Source: Thereva unica (taxonomy: Eukaryota > Arthropoda > Insecta > Diptera > Therevidae). From it: a stretch of 64,000 nucleotides of DNA. The notes under the pieces are model-generated. The model saw nothing but the letters and a program-made list of their open reading frames with translations. It searched no databases and was not told the origin of the DNA. The stretch covers positions 127,678,310-127,742,309 of the forward strand of contig OX465282.1 in assembly GCA_949987705.1 (NCBI GenBank), written 5' to 3'. Below, piece by piece: positions 20,150 through 31,914 of the stretch. The position numbers and the translations under genes were made by a program. Position 1 is the stretch's first letter. Each line of letters opens with the position of its first letter.

Positions 20150-20490
20150 AAGATCGCGAAGAAAATCCGGATTGGTCAAAGGCAGGGCGGTGAAATTGGT
20201 GCATTTGCACCGGGCGCAATTTCAGAAAAAAAGTGTTCCCATGCCTTCATTTTCATATATTAAAGGAACTCCATAGAGTATTTGTGCGTTTTTCCATAAT
20301 CTGTCACTGCGATCTAAAAATCAACAGCTGATGGGGGCGCAATATGGCATACTGCACCGGGCGCAAAAAAGGCAAACGCCAGCCCTGGGTGGAGAACTTA
20401 CTAGAAATACGGAAACTTGGTATAAGGAAATGGAGAGAACCAAATAAACGTGCAGATGATTGGAAGAACCGGCTTTAAGAGCGCTTCAAG
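20150..20490 (+). pseudogene. LINE RT C-terminal tail interrupted by a MITE
   Basis: The plus strand after 20388 reads WVENLLEIRKLGIRKWRE then NKRADDWKNRL, typical of the C-terminal end of RTE-like RTs. Just before 20183 the sequence reads a basic KIRIGQR-like stretch that would join in frame to WVENLL if the MITE at 20183-20387 were removed. The rest of the LINE is absent. Confidence 0.55.
20183..20387. mobile_element. hAT-like MITE with CAGGGC termini
   Basis: A 205-bp element begins CAGGGCGG and ends CCAGCCCTG, the reverse complement of CAGGGCTGG. The CAGGG start is typical of hAT termini. Both ends also carry the GCACCGGGCGCAA motif in opposite halves. No coding sequence. It interrupts a LINE RT tail. 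A clean 8-bp duplication is not visible. Confidence 0.6.
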
Positions 20491-22813
20491 AAGAAAAACG
20501 GTACTTTTACCCGAGTATTTAGGGTACTTTATTTAAATGGTTCTTAAAACTTAGCGATAATGGAGTTTACAAAATGAGATATTGTTAAATACTTGGAACT
20601 TTTAAGCTGAGTATGCATATAAACACGGCGAATAAGCAATATCTTTGTAAAACGGGATATCAGTCACTATACAACTTTCCCTTTATTCGATTTATTTTAA
20701 AGTAAATTGATATCTGAGCCAAGGCGACAGACCTAATTATCTACATGCTGATAATAAAATCCACCACACCAAGTGGCCTCGAAGTTTTAAAAAGGACATT
20801 TTTCAGAAAATGCTTTTCGCTCGTTTTCAGAATCTATCGCCAAGTCATTTTTTATTTAATTTTTTATGCGTTTTTTAAATCAAATTGCTGCAAATTCAAG
20901 AAAAGATATTCCGCGTATTCTGAGTAGTCTTAATGGAACGGCCTAACATGTCCTTAAGTCTAATTTGATCTCTTATCAAATGCTCCAAGGCCTTGCAATA
21001 ATTTCCTTAGGCTAATTACTTATAATTCCCGTCTAAAATCCCTGAAGATTACGCATTTAGATAATGAAGGCTCACCATACTCTTGAGATGAACAATTAAA
21101 TTAGGCACAAGTCTTAGGTAATTCCTCCATTGAGTATTCCTTTATAATTGGACATTTACGTCCGCCACTTGCCGTTGACAGTTGTTCCATGGATTGGGTT
21201 CCCATTTGCCGCACGCCCCAGACATTATATCATGATGTCAATGGGAGTCAATGAGATGCCCTACAGCAACTTGTTACGCTCTATGTCAAGCAAAGTGTCA
21301 CCGGCAGCTAGCCTCAAGGTTTCCCAGCCCTAGTCCTCGGCTATGTCCCGTTCTGTAGTACCCACCTTCAATTTATGTTTTGTTAACAGAGAGCCTTAGA
21401 AATGTTCCAGGAAAGTGTGGGATCCCCTCAGACAAAGGATAGCCTAACAATTGACGGAAGTATCATTACTAGAGTATCCTTGTGTGTCTGTCAAACGAAT
21501 TGTGCGGCAAGAGATTGCAATTTTATAATTACTGAACTCTCGTTAAGTAGGACGTGAAAGGGGTGATTATAGAATGTCCTTTCCTTTGTGAGGAGTGCTC
21601 CCCCGAGGTCTTGTTCATCCCTTCTTAATACTCTTGTCTCGGATCCAGCTATCATTACCCAGTCTATTCAGATGCTAGAAAAATGATTTGCCAGACCATT
21701 TCACACCCTGCCGCAAAAAGGAGAGTTATCTTCTTCTAAGTTAAATGCTTGACTTTTTTTGCAGATTTTCGCTCCGGGGAGAAAGTATTGCTGGGGAAGG
21801 ATAAAAACCTTAACAACCTACTTCCTTCCTTACGAAAAAAAAAAACGACGGCAGACAAGAAAATTAATGATGGCTTAGACGTCGAACGAAAATTGAATGT
21901 ATGGACAACGTTCATCCGAATGGATCATAGTGCTCCTGCTGCTTCACCGAGAGATTAATAGTAGATGAAAGGACACTAATACCTTATACATAGCTCATAT
22001 ACACATTCAGCTAGGGATACGTGATTCCTTCAGGACAAGAGAGGAGATGAGTGTGAAATTGGTAGTTGGAGTAATTATTTCTATTTAGGTTTTTGCTTTC
22101 TGTAGTTTTTTTTCTGGCCTCATCTATTTGGAAATAAATAGGAGCAATAATAAAAATAATGAAAAATATAACCAAGTTTTTCTTACTGTTTAGGGGCTGG
22201 GGTTATTCTATAATAGTTATTATGAGAACTTTATGGTCGTTTCACCTCGAGGTTTTTTCGGTAGTTTTCGTCATTAAGGTAAGTTTTGTGGGTATTGCCT
22301 TAACATAGTGTCAAAATAGTTAATTTTTGAAATATCGCAAAGTTAAAGATTAACTCGAAATACAACTATGCAATTTTGAAGGGTGTAGTAGATCGAAAAT
22401 TGCAAAAAAATTTGATGATAATGATACTCTCTAGCCCCAACTAATCAGATCAGTTTAATGTTGCTGAATTCGTGTAAGACGTTAAGGCAATTTGGTATTC
22501 TAATTTTGTAGTCAGTATGTAGGCAATCCACAAATGGGTGCTTAGATTAGCGGAACAGCTGATAGTCACAAGAATAAAACTCTCAAAGACAAGCATAAGT
22601 CTAAAAAACTTATGACATGACTGGTTACAATGTAGAATAGGGGGGTAAATTTTCTTTTGATATAAAGCTTATCGTCACTTTCTATGAAAATGATCTACAT
22701 CAAATTACTAGGCAAATCAATCTGGTTTAGTTGCTCATGATATCTGCAAAACTTTCAACAGGACATGGCCACTGGCACGATGCCCGAGAAAGATCGGCAC
22801 GAATAAGTGCTAA
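20491..22813. other. No gene recognised
   Basis: Mixed AT-rich sequence. The 69-codon ORF at 21749-21958 is Lys-rich without a motif. No repeats or RNA genes were seen. Confidence 0.4.
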
Positions 22814-23224
22814 GTGGCTCTGCTAGGGAGGATTTCTCGTCCTGACTTTACAATAAAAAAAATCGCAAGCACTGACCAGCCTGGAGGACCATCCACAGTA
22901 GTCAGAAGTCAGGCAGAACAGAAAAGTGATAAAGGTTCCAGTACAATGAATTGCAGGCTTTCAGCCGCTAGATTTAGCAAGATTGCCAGGAATAAGGCTA
23001 CTGAAAACTCCTTGGAGAGCAACAGGACTAAAAAAATTGAGTACCAGGCAGACATTGAGGAGTGGAATGCACTTCAGAGCACAAAGACGGCAAAATTGGC
23101 AGCTGCTGGCTTAAAAAGAGAGAAAGGTCCCGATATGAGAGCTCCGTACTTTACAATAGCTATATTCAAGTCAGTGAAGATAAAAGATAATGAAGAGGCC
23201 AATGAGCGGCGAAGTGAGAGATAA
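22814..23224 (+). CDS. Unrecognised basic 136-aa ORF, possible LINE ORF1 relic
   Basis: Unidentified. The start is the codon at 22814 but could be further downstream at an internal Met. The product is basic and rich in Lys, Arg, Ser and Ala, with a CRLSAARFSKIARNKA stretch in the middle and a charged C-terminus. Some LINE ORF1 (gag-like) proteins have a similar CRLSGA-type basic segment before their conserved domain, but no zinc knuckle or other diagnostic motif follows. The ORF lies upstream of, and on the strand opposite to, the RTE relic at 23.9 kb, so it does not belong to that element. It may be chance, a gag relic or a short host exon. Confidence 0.25.
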   Translation: MALLGRISRPDFTIKKIASTDQPGGPSTVVRSQAEQKSDKGSSTMNCRLSAARFSKIARNKATENSLESNRTKKIEYQADIEEWNALQSTKTAKLAAAGLKREKGPDMRAPYFTIAIFKSVKIKDNEEANERRSER

Positions 23225-23898
23225 ACTTTAAGTGTCGCTAAGTAATATTAACTCAAAGACATGCAGGTTGACATTGATATCTATAAATCATCCCTAGTGA
23301 TGAAATATTTGATAGACCAGGAAAATACAGGGAGCCGTTGTCTTCTTTGGACTAATTACTGAAAGAAGGGACTTTTTAAGTGATCAAGCTCTTAAAGATA
23401 TTTCTGTAGGGGTGCATTGTTTGCATAAGTGACGCATTGGAAGGGCTCCTGTTGGGCCTCATTCTGCCAAAAATATTCCAAGAGGGCTAAGAATGAGAAT
23501 CGCTACGGTAGAGAATGGACCAAACAACTAGCTCGAGTATAACTGACTTACCCAGGGACTATTAGAAGATACTTAAGATCCCGGACCCCAAGAGGAACAA
23601 TAGTAGGCTACTATTGTAAATCAATGACGAGGGCCTCGAAAAAGTTGGTCATCAGCTTCCCCGGAAATGCAGGAATTGATAGTTATCAAGCTGGAAAGGG
23701 AGTCAACTTCTACAACTACAAAGGCAGCTGTAACAATATTTCTTCTTCAATTTTTCTTCTACGACATAATTCTTGTTTAAGAACATCAGTTTAGGTCATA
23801 TAACTTCGACTGAAAACGAAACTCGCCCTCTCCCAGCATGCAGCAGGCACGCACTAGCCTGCACGGTGCTCGAAACTCCATCCATCCATCCAATGGCG

Positions 23899-24564
23899 CT
23901 ACAGCCCAAATCGACCCTTGGCCTCCTCTAGGGCATTTCTCCAAATTTGACGGTCCCTTGCAGCATGTCTCCAGTTCCGGATGTTGAGCATTGACTCTGC
24001 GTCAGCCGTCACAGAGTCTATCCATCTCCTCCTGGGTCTACCTACTGGCCTACTTCCCGAAATTTCTGATGCCATAAGCCGTTTTGGGATACGATTGTCC
24101 TCCATTCTGATTACGTGGCCGGCTAGTCTCAGTCTGTTGATTTTTATGAAAGTTGAGAGTTGTGGGTCGTCAAAAATTTCATACAACTCGTTGTTGTATC
24201 TTCTTCGCCATATTCCATCCTCTCTGGTTTGGCCTATTATGCATCTGAGAATTTTCCTCTCAAACATAGTCCAAGTCTCGCTACCATAACACAGTACTGG
24301 TCGTATTACTGTTTTGTAGAGTGAGAGTTTCGTTTTCCTGTGTACAAATCCTGAGTGCAGGATTTGTTTTTGGGCATAAAAGGCTCTATTAGCCAGTAGT
24401 ATTCGTCTAGTTATTTCTTCTTTTTCTTCGTTTCTTTTTGTGATAGTAGACCCAAGGTAGACTATTTTATCGACTACTTCTAGGTTATATTCGTCGATGG
24501 TTGTATTTCTTCCCATTCTAAATCTTCCTGCTCTATATTGTTGCATCACCTTCGTTTTTCGCAT
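23899..24564 (-). pseudogene. RTE RT, C-terminal domain
   Basis: This open stretch of 221 codons encodes the thumb and tail of an RTE reverse transcriptase. Readable motifs are VDKIVYLGSTI, RRILLANRAFYAQ, SLYKTVIRPVLCYGSETWTM, RLRLAGHVIRM, GSRPVGRPRRRW and NWRHAARDRQIWR, ending EEAKGRFGL. It lies directly downstream of a deletion joint near 24570, where the preceding RT sequence stops after LVQLIK. The block that should contain the catalytic YADD is missing, so this part is non-functional despite the open frame. Confidence 0.85.
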
Positions 24565-24569
24565 TTGAT

Positions 24570-25320
24570 CAGTTGTACCAACTTTGAGGGGACTCCTATT
24601 TCCGATAGGATCTCGTATAGCCTCTCTCTGTTTATTGAGTCATATGCCTGTTGAAAGTCGACAAATATACATCTACATTCCTTTCCCAGGTTTTCTCCAG
24701 AATTTGCCTTAAGGTCAGCAGTTGGTCCGATGTTGACCTGTTTGTCCTAAAACCAGCTTGATATTCTCCTATAAGGCCTTCCGCTATAGGTTCCAGTTTT
24801 TGTTTCACAAGGATTGTGAAGATTTTGTAGCTGGTGCTGAGGAGTGAGATGCCTCTGTAGTTTTTGCAGTTTAATTTATCTCCTTTCTTGTATATTGGAC
24901 ATATAATCGCTTTCTTCCAGTCCTCTGGTATAACTTCTTCCTCCCAGATAGTGCATATGAGTTCGTGTAAGGTTTGTAATAGTTGGGTCCTCCTTCCTTT
25001 AGCAGCTCAGCTGCTATTCCATCGGCGCCAGGCGATTTGTTGCTGTTCTGCCTTTTTACAGCTTCCCGCACCTCATCCAGGGTTGGTGGCTCTATTGAGA
25101 TGTTATCTTGGGGAATTACAAATGCCTCTGTCTCTGCATTTTCGTTTAATATGGAGATAGGGTTCAATAGGTTCTGAAAATACTCTCTCCACCTTTCCTT
25201 TATCCTATCAGGATCTGCCAACAAGTTTCCATCTATGTCCTTGCAGATCTTCCGTTCTTGGCTGAAACTTATTGGTGATCTGGCGAGTTCCTTTGTTCGC
25301 TTGTCTAATTCTCCCTTCAT
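24570..25320 (-). pseudogene. RTE RT, finger and palm region with frameshifts
   Basis: At 24985-25320 the frame reads NSNKSPGADGIAAELLKEGG, the standard RTE RT motif 1. It then shifts, and other frames show IWEEEVIPEDWKKAIICPIY, NCKNYRGISLLSTSYKI, IGEYQAGFRTNRSTSDQLL and finally the VDFQQAYDSI motif near 24640. Translation breaks soon after, and the YADD motif is absent. The frameshift near 24985 alone inactivates the protein. Confidence 0.8.
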
Positions 25321-26478
25321 TGAAGTCTTCCTGTATCTGTAAAATTTTCCTATTTAGATATTCCCTCTTCTTCTTTCTGCACAGCTTGTCTGCGGTTTTT
25401 CTTTTTTCCTTGAAGACTTCCATCCTTGCTCTTGTTGGCCTTGCGATGTACTCTCGGTGGCTCTGGTTTCTTTCTTCAATTGCGGTTCTACAGTCTTGGT
25501 CAAACCAATCAATTCTAGTCTGTCTGGGGGCCCAGCCTAGTGCCTCTTCTGCTGCCCCCTTTATGCTGCTTTTGACCTGTTCCCATTTGTCGTTGATGCT
25601 GGGCTGCTCATCTACCTCTCTCAAGTTTTGTACGACAGCATGTTGGTAGGCATCTCTTATTTCTCCCCGTTTTAGCTTATCTATATCGTAATTTGGTTGA
25701 GTTTGCCCTCTATGCGTTTTAGTTGCTATCCGGGTTCTCAATTTCACTTTGACTAGATAGTGGTCCGAGCCACAGCACGCTCCTCTCATTGTTCTTACGT
25801 CCAGTATACTCGTGGCCCCTCTTCTTTCAGTTAGGACGTGGTCAATTTGATTATTAGTTCCTCCGTCTGGTGACTCCCACGTCATCTTATGTATATCTTT
25901 GTGCGGGAACATTGTTGAGCTTACTACCATTGCGTTTGAGCTTGCGAAATCGATCAATCGACTACCATTGTCATTGGTAGCGTTATGTAGGCTATGCTTT
26001 CCTATGACTCCTAGGAACTCCTCTTCTTTTCCTACTTTGGCATTCATATCTCCAAGCACCATTTTAATATCGTTTGACGGTATTAACCTGATGGTGTTTG
26101 TTAGCTCTTGGTAGAATTCCTCTTTCTCCTCATCCGTTTTCTCTTCTGTGGGCGCGTGGACGTTTATAAGACTAATGTTATGTAGCCTTGTTTTAATGCG
26201 AAGTGTGCATATTCTATTGCTGACTGGTTTGAAGTCCAGAATCAGAGATTTCATTTCCTTCTCTCTGATGAATGCTACTCCGAACTCTCTTCTTCCATTT
26301 GATGATCCGCTGGAGAGTACCGTGTGGGTTTTTAGATCCATTATACCACTGTGGGTCCATTTTGTTTCCTGAAGGGCTGTGATCCTTATGCTATATTTTT
26401 TAGTACTAATAAAAGCGAACGCAGAGCGCCCGTTCTGTTGAGCGTCCTGACGTTCCATGTTCCAAGATCGTATTCCAT
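25208..26478 (-). pseudogene. RTE endonuclease domain
   Basis: The natural start is probably the ATG at 26478 in the frame reading DLGTWNVRTLNRTGALRSLL. A frameshift near 26400 moves to the frame that is open to 25208, reading SIRITALQETKWTHSGI, NVHAPTEEKTDEEKEEFY, MVLGDMNAKVG and GGTNNQIDHVL, then GSDHYLVKVKLRT. These are the catalytic Glu, Asp/Asn and His motifs of the apurinic-type endonuclease. The domain is followed by the linker rich in Arg and Lys. An ATG at 26458 in the second frame is not the ancestral start. Confidence 0.85.
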
Positions 26479-26868
26479 ATTCCGTTGCCTGAGTCGTTGC
26501 CGTTGAGTCCGTCCTGTCCGAGGCCTGCCTTGAGGATTCGTGACGGGTAGGTTTTTACGGTGGAAGGTTGTCAGCCTGCCGCCCAACCCCCAACCTGGAG
26601 GACCAGTCCGGTATTTGCTTCGTTTTGAGGCGCGAAACACTGGCCGCTCACCCTCCTCAGTCTGTTACTCTTGTGTAGACAAGAGCATCCAGGGGATACC
26701 CGATGTAAAATCTACATCTTCGTGGAGGTTGAGGTAGGATTCGGTAGCATATCGGAAAATCTTAGATCGTGAAGACCTTAGATCGCAGGTGGCGTTACCC
26801 AGGATTTATTTCTTTGACGTACCGGCACCATCAAAGGTCCCTGAGGCCGTTGCTACCATTTGACCCCT

Positions 26869-26910
26869 AAACTAGCACGCATTAAATCGAAACTAGCACG
26901 CATTAAATCC
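26869..26910. repeat. Tandem 21-bp direct repeat, two units
   Basis: Two adjacent copies of aaactagcacgcattaaatc (plus one base) lie just upstream of the RTE 5' side. They may be a small tandem duplication. Confidence 0.85.
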
Positions 26911-27009
26911 CATATATGGCCTTAAAAAGCTGCTTAGGACGAAGAAAACGGGTAATTCTCTTTTAGACCAAAAAGGGTAGAACGGTTCTCGCTCGATCGG
27001 TCAAGCAGC

Positions 27010-27560
27010 ATTGGAAGTAGTTATTGCTGTGTGCATGCTTTTGAGAAATGGATCCAACGAAACTATTAGTTCGTTTCTTTGTTTATATTTTTTGGCCAAA
27101 AAGTGATTTTTGCAATCTTTAACCTTGAATAACTTCGAAAGGGTTAAGTTTTCGAAAAAATGACAAAAGGACTTTTTGTAGGCAATAACGTTTTCTATTT
27201 TGATTGATCAAAAAAAATTTCGAAAATTCCAGTTTTTGGGTGAAATTTTGGCCAAAATGTGATTTTCGAAAACTTTGACCTTGATAACTTTCAAAGGGTT
27301 AATCGGGTCAAAATTTTTGTAAGAACTAAAGTTGTAGAGAATTTCATTGTCAATAATGTCAATCGCCCTCGCACGGAGTTGTATGACCTATGGCAACCGA
27401 GATACATGGAAAACTCGGGAAAAACACTATATCTACGGCGGCCACTTTTTATTTTTTGGATTCCGAAATTGTTTTCTTAAAATATCACAAGAAGGCTGTG
27501 TACCAATTTTCAGCCATTTTGGAGTTTTTTCTCCCTTCTGGCACTATTTAACATTTTAAC
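27010..27560. repeat. TE-interior-like repeats
   Basis: Two related segments (from about 27093 and 27250, roughly 157 bp apart) share ggccaaaa-gtgattttt, aaccttga-aactt-aaagggttaa and tttttgtag. The style resembles the non-coding interior at 7080-7215 of the TIR element (runs of tttcgaaaa and gtagagaat). Identity as a transposon relic is inference. Small ORFs here have no motif. Confidence 0.4.
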
Positions 27561-27832
27561 TTAAATTAATTATCGCATTAGGATGTTAAGTCAGGTACAG
27601 GAATAATTGGGCTAGGCTATATGCAGGATATATCTAATATACTAATTTTAATAATGGAGTTTAAACAGATTTGACGGGGTTTACGGTTTCATAGGCATAG
27701 ACTATGATGATTGAAGACCATGCAACATCTATTAATAGGTTCGTTCCTTGCTTAGTCGGTGTGATGAGAATATTCCTTAAGCAGCTTCGTGTGCCTAGTA
27801 CGCCGAACTACATCATTGAGTATTATATTATC

Positions 27833-28090
27833 CTATAAGAAAAGAATTTCAACTTGAGATCGCCGTTTAGAAAAGCATGGCATAGGCTTTGAGCCTGTCC
27901 GTATTAGTCCAATAAATAGGTACTCGTGTGATCTATTCCTGGTGATCAATACACTGTTTTGAAGAGCTTGTACGGCTATTAGGACACCTCCTTCTCTGGG
28001 GTGCTCGGTAGAGCAACGATAGATTGCTCTCTTATTGTCCACGATCTCCATATTTAGAAATGTATTATTTAACCTCGTTTCGGCGATCAA
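27833..28090 (-). pseudogene. LINE endonuclease fragment
   Basis: The open minus-strand frame reads AETRLNNTFLNMEIVDN and IYRCSTEHPREGGVLIAV, matching the ETWLND and R-GGGVLIAV segments of non-LTR endonucleases, followed by ITRNRSHEYLFIGLIRT. It is isolated from any RT domain. It is similar to the plus-strand fragment at 19120-19290 and may belong to the LINE family at 54.3 and 59.8 kb, though no overlap proves this. Confidence 0.65.
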
Positions 28091-30311
28091 GAGAATATTA
28101 AAAACACAAGATTTCGCATCATTGACTTATTTTTCCTTTCATACCACTGCAATTGTAAAAAAGTCTTATGTCTTCAGGGGAGTTGGGTTTTAGGTTAAGG
28201 GTTGAAAAGGGAAAGGATGCGACGGAAAAGACTAGTTATGGGCGATAGTATCTATTCCTTTCATCGTGGATTTTTTGGAGTTGGGACATATGCAGGGATC
28301 TGACATGAGAAGCGTACGTGGGGAGATCCTTGCTTACTTGTTCGGTGGTAATTTGGTAATTCTCGTGACACTTCGTATAAAGCTTGTCTCGATCAATACG
28401 TAACCCTTCCTGTTGGATCGAGAAAATGAGACTGAGCTTGGTTTTATCGTTTATAGAGACAGAGTCAGGTTTGAGTCATTGTATACCATGTGATTATAAG
28501 AGCTTGTTGAATTAAACTCAAGGGATGCGTGGGTGGGTAGAATTACTAAAAAGATGATCCGCTTGAGAAGCAGGTAGGAGTGATCTGATACCATAATGAT
28601 TATTTTACGGATTTTAAAAAATCCTGCCTCAAAAATGAATGTGAGTAACCGTGAAAATATCTGCGAAATTGTAGCATAAAAGTTACAGGGAGTCTGCTGC
28701 AACCCTACGCAAAAGGGCGTAAAAAGTCAAAAGGAAATCACTAGCTATAAAAGGCATACATTTTAATTTTTCCTCAAAGGACCTGATACAATGGATAAAA
28801 GCTGAATTCTTTTAAAAAAAAATATATAATTTTTTTACTCCTTCCAAACTGGCCATTAAGCTGTCGACAGCATGTATAGGACTCGTTTCCAACACATCCA
28901 ATAAACTTTTAATTTCCAGCTCTTACAACAGATTAAACTTGAATTTATCATAAAAGTATTTTTTGTATATTTTTTTTCCTGGTTAACCCAAGAGAACTTC
29001 TCGATAAAAGTTTCATGATGAAAAAGAGCAGGATATAGTTGCCGGATATTGAATTTCCATTTATATTGGAAAATTATAAAATTCATAAGTATGGGCCTTC
29101 GGTGTGGACGATAAAAAGTATTGGTGCATCGTTTCGAGCCCGAGCATCCTTACAGCGTCAGGATTCATAAGTTGTTACCCGGCAAGTTAATAAAAAGTTT
29201 CTCAAGTTTTTGTCCAACTTTTGATTGAACAAGTTTAGTTTTTCTTTATTGCAAAATGAACAGAGTTGAATTAAAATTGCTGCTTGCAGAGGAAATTCTC
29301 GGTGTGGCAACATTTTCGCAATTTGAGATAAGATTTCCGCAATTCACGATTTTCCGCGGATGTAATAGTTTTCGTGTTGGTTTCGATGTTGGACGATTTG
29401 TAGTTTTCCCGCTTAGAACAAGACGACATTCACAGTCAACATGGGGAGGTGAAAAAACATAACTAGAGGCAAAGTTTTATGAAAAAAAAAAATGAAAAAA
29501 GTCGGGGGAAAAAATACAAGGCTCTCGTCCGCCCAGCGTATAAAGCATGCTCGAAAAGTTGTTCCGCATAATATTAAGGGTGAAAAAGGGGCGCTCGGGG
29601 ACCACGAAAAATTAACATCTAAATGACCAGGTGAAAATTATTTTACATATTCATGAAGTAACATCCGGGGCCTGAGAAAGCTGGGGCAGCTATTAGTAAG
29701 CAGAGTTATCCAGACGTAAAAAAACTTGTTTATGACTCGCCTCGCAATTTGCTCCTAAGCGCTGCTCTTTACGAGCTCTCCATGCCACGGAAGGCTGCAC
29801 TTTTCCCAATTTATGGCGAATATTTTCAGGAAAATCTTTTTACGACTATTCCTTTAAAAGTTTCCAAGTTCGCAACATCGTTACTGGAGGGACTTTGGAA
29901 AATTTTCGCTCTTGTGCTTCGTGGTCAATGAAAATTATTATTATTAGGTTTTTCCTCTCTCTCTCGCGCTCTCTCCTCTTTTTTGAAGTAATTTTTGGGA
30001 ATTTTTTTCGAATTATGGTTTCACTTTATGCAAAGGCGAGTATTAAGTATTCTGTTTGGGGAAAGTGCTTCGAAACCAAAATATTTACTGCGCCCTCACC
30101 GTCGTTATTGCTGCTTGTTGAGGAATAGCATTGTAATCATTAAAACTTTTCAAATGAAGTGTGTTTTTTTATAAAGGTACATGGAAATATTTTGTATACA
30201 AATACTCTTTCTGGGCAACTCATTAAATCCGAGGTTGGTAGTGTTGCTTGAGCAAATTGTACAATAACCATGTGGATTTGTGGTTAATCTCAGTTTGATG
30301 TAAGCCTACTC
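28091..30311. other. No gene recognised
   Basis: AT-rich sequence with a few ORFs of 60-83 codons on both strands and no motifs. No repeats were recognised. Confidence 0.4.
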
Positions 30312-30314
30312 TTA

Positions 30315-30872
30315 TGGCCGCTACACACTTTCAATTTTAACTGAGCGATTTAACTGTGCAATCGGACTGTTCAGTTAAATCGTTAGGTGTGTAGAACAAA
30401 CAGTTAAACTGTACAGTTAAACTGAGGTCTAATCAAATTATCAATAGATAAAACTGTCCAGATAGAACTGTACATTTAAAACTGAGAGTGTGTAGCAGAA
30501 AATTGTACAGTTTTGTCAGTTGTGACGCACAGGTATTAAGTGTACACGCATTTTATCTTTAATTAATAAATTACGAAGTCTCGTCACACATGGCCCAACG
30601 CGAAAGACTGGAAGAGTTTATACAATTAAACCAATCGGAGCAAAGAATACCGCAATCGAGAAAAAAAGATTCTGCTTATGAGCAGCTCATTTTAAAACTG
30701 CGCGAATTTTTGTTAACGCCAAAGTGTCGTCTATGGAGGCCATAGTGGCAAAAACTGAAAGATCGCGAAATTTTACTTGTACGTGTGTAGGCCGTATGGA
30801 CGTACGATTTATCTGCACAGTCCGAATGAAAACTTAAATCGCACAGTTAAAACTGAAAGTGTGTAGCGGGCA
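30315..30872. mobile_element. PIF/Harbinger-like non-autonomous element
   Basis: A 558-bp element flanked by TTA on both sides (30312-30314 and 30873-30875), the 3-bp duplication typical of PIF/Harbinger. The left end TGGCCGCTACACACTTTCA matches the reverse complement of the right end with one difference over those 19 bases. About 52 of the terminal 60 bp pair between the two ends. Subterminal AACTGTACAGTTAAACTGA-like and GTGTGTAG motifs recur. It contains a short ORF (30590-30745) that ends early, as expected for an internal deletion derivative. Confidence 0.85.
30590..30745 (+). pseudogene. Truncated ORF inside the Harbinger-like element
   Basis: ATG at 30590, 51 codons to a TAG at 30743. 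The product starts MAQRERLEEFIQLNQSEQRI, is rich in Gln, Glu and Arg, and continues through KKDSAYEQLILKLREF. I do not recognise a domain. Its position after the left TIR and subterminal repeats suggests the N-terminus of a protein of the autonomous parent, cut by an internal deletion near 30745. Confidence 0.4.
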
Positions 30873-31329
30873 TTAAAGGTATTATCGAGATTTACTTTTA
30901 ATAAGAAAGTCCAGGAAAGGAATAAGGTAAAATGAATCGGCAATACTTGATTTTGAATACATTAACAAATTTAGAGTTATCTTAATCATTTGTTACTTTT
31001 TTTAAATTCGATGTTCCACGCCACCTGTGGGAAAAAATTTGTACTACGTTCATATTCAGAATACATCCTGTGCAGATCTTCATCTAGGGCGTCCTCCATT
31101 TTTTCTCCCTAAAAACTTAAATTAAAGTCGTGAGTTTTGCAAACTTGGCGCCAACTATACAGGCTAAAAATTCATAATTTCATCCCTCTAAAAAAAAATT
31201 GAATAAATACATTCGGCCTGGGACGTCGTTTCGTGTTTCACAGCACCCATTGCCCTTGACGCCCTGTGCAGTAGTGAAGAGTAAAACTGGTCTTGCATTC
31301 TTACTTTTTCTTTCACATTTAGCGAGACC

Positions 31330-31560
31330 AAGGCAAGACAGGACTAGGACAATTCAAGATTGTAAGATCAAGATAACAAGACTTTTTGCTCATCATTAAG
31401 GGCCAAAAGTCTTGCAGTGATGAGCAAAAAGACTTGCAAAAAGTCTTGCTGCAAGTCTTGCAAAAAGTCTTGATCCTACTAATTGTGCAAGAGAAGACAA
31501 GAGAAGAAGAAGCTACTAAGTGATGAGCAAAAGCCTTGCTCTCTTGATCTTGCAGGTTGA
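31330..31560. repeat. Cluster of CAAGAC/GTCTTGC motifs
   Basis: The hexamer CAAGAC or its complement recurs at least eight times in both orientations, often as aaaagtcttgc or gatgagcaaaaagacttgc. This gives many small inverted repeats. A second, weaker cluster lies at 61850-61960. Confidence 0.6.
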
Positions 31561-31914
31561 ATGTTTAGCTAAGTTTTTTTTGGGTCCATATTGTTTTGTT
31601 TTTGTAGGTGGACCTGAGATTGGCCTCTTCGGATAACCAATCCAAGGTTCACAATACATCGATAGACTGATCCGAGTGAAAAGTAGGCTTTTTATGCCCA
31701 GAAAAGCCTTCTTGCCGTGAAAGACCCCTTGCAAGTAACCGAAATTAGTGTTCATAGGACCACACGTTTGAAGTGAAAACTTTTATGGCCAGTCTATATT
31801 TCCAAGTCAATCTTAATATTGCAAGAGAATAAGGGTTAATAAATGTTGTTCATGAATATTCCATTTAAGTTTATTTTATTGTTACTTACTGTTGAATTAA
31901 AATAAGAAAAACAA

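Larger units (their letters stand above)
23878..26640 (-). mobile_element. Decayed RTE-clade LINE with (ATGG)n tail
   Basis: A minus-strand element whose 3' end is a short (ATGG)n run (seen as catccatccatcc at 23879-23891), the microsatellite-type tail common in RTE elements. Coding order from the right is endonuclease, RT, C-terminal tail. Three frames are used because of frameshifts, and part of the RT palm is deleted. The 5' side (26480-26640) probably includes 5' UTR. Confidence 0.85.

Noticed and set aside
22814..26640. ORF at 22814 as ORF1 of the RTE element
   Set aside because: It is on the opposite strand and at the 3' side of the RTE.
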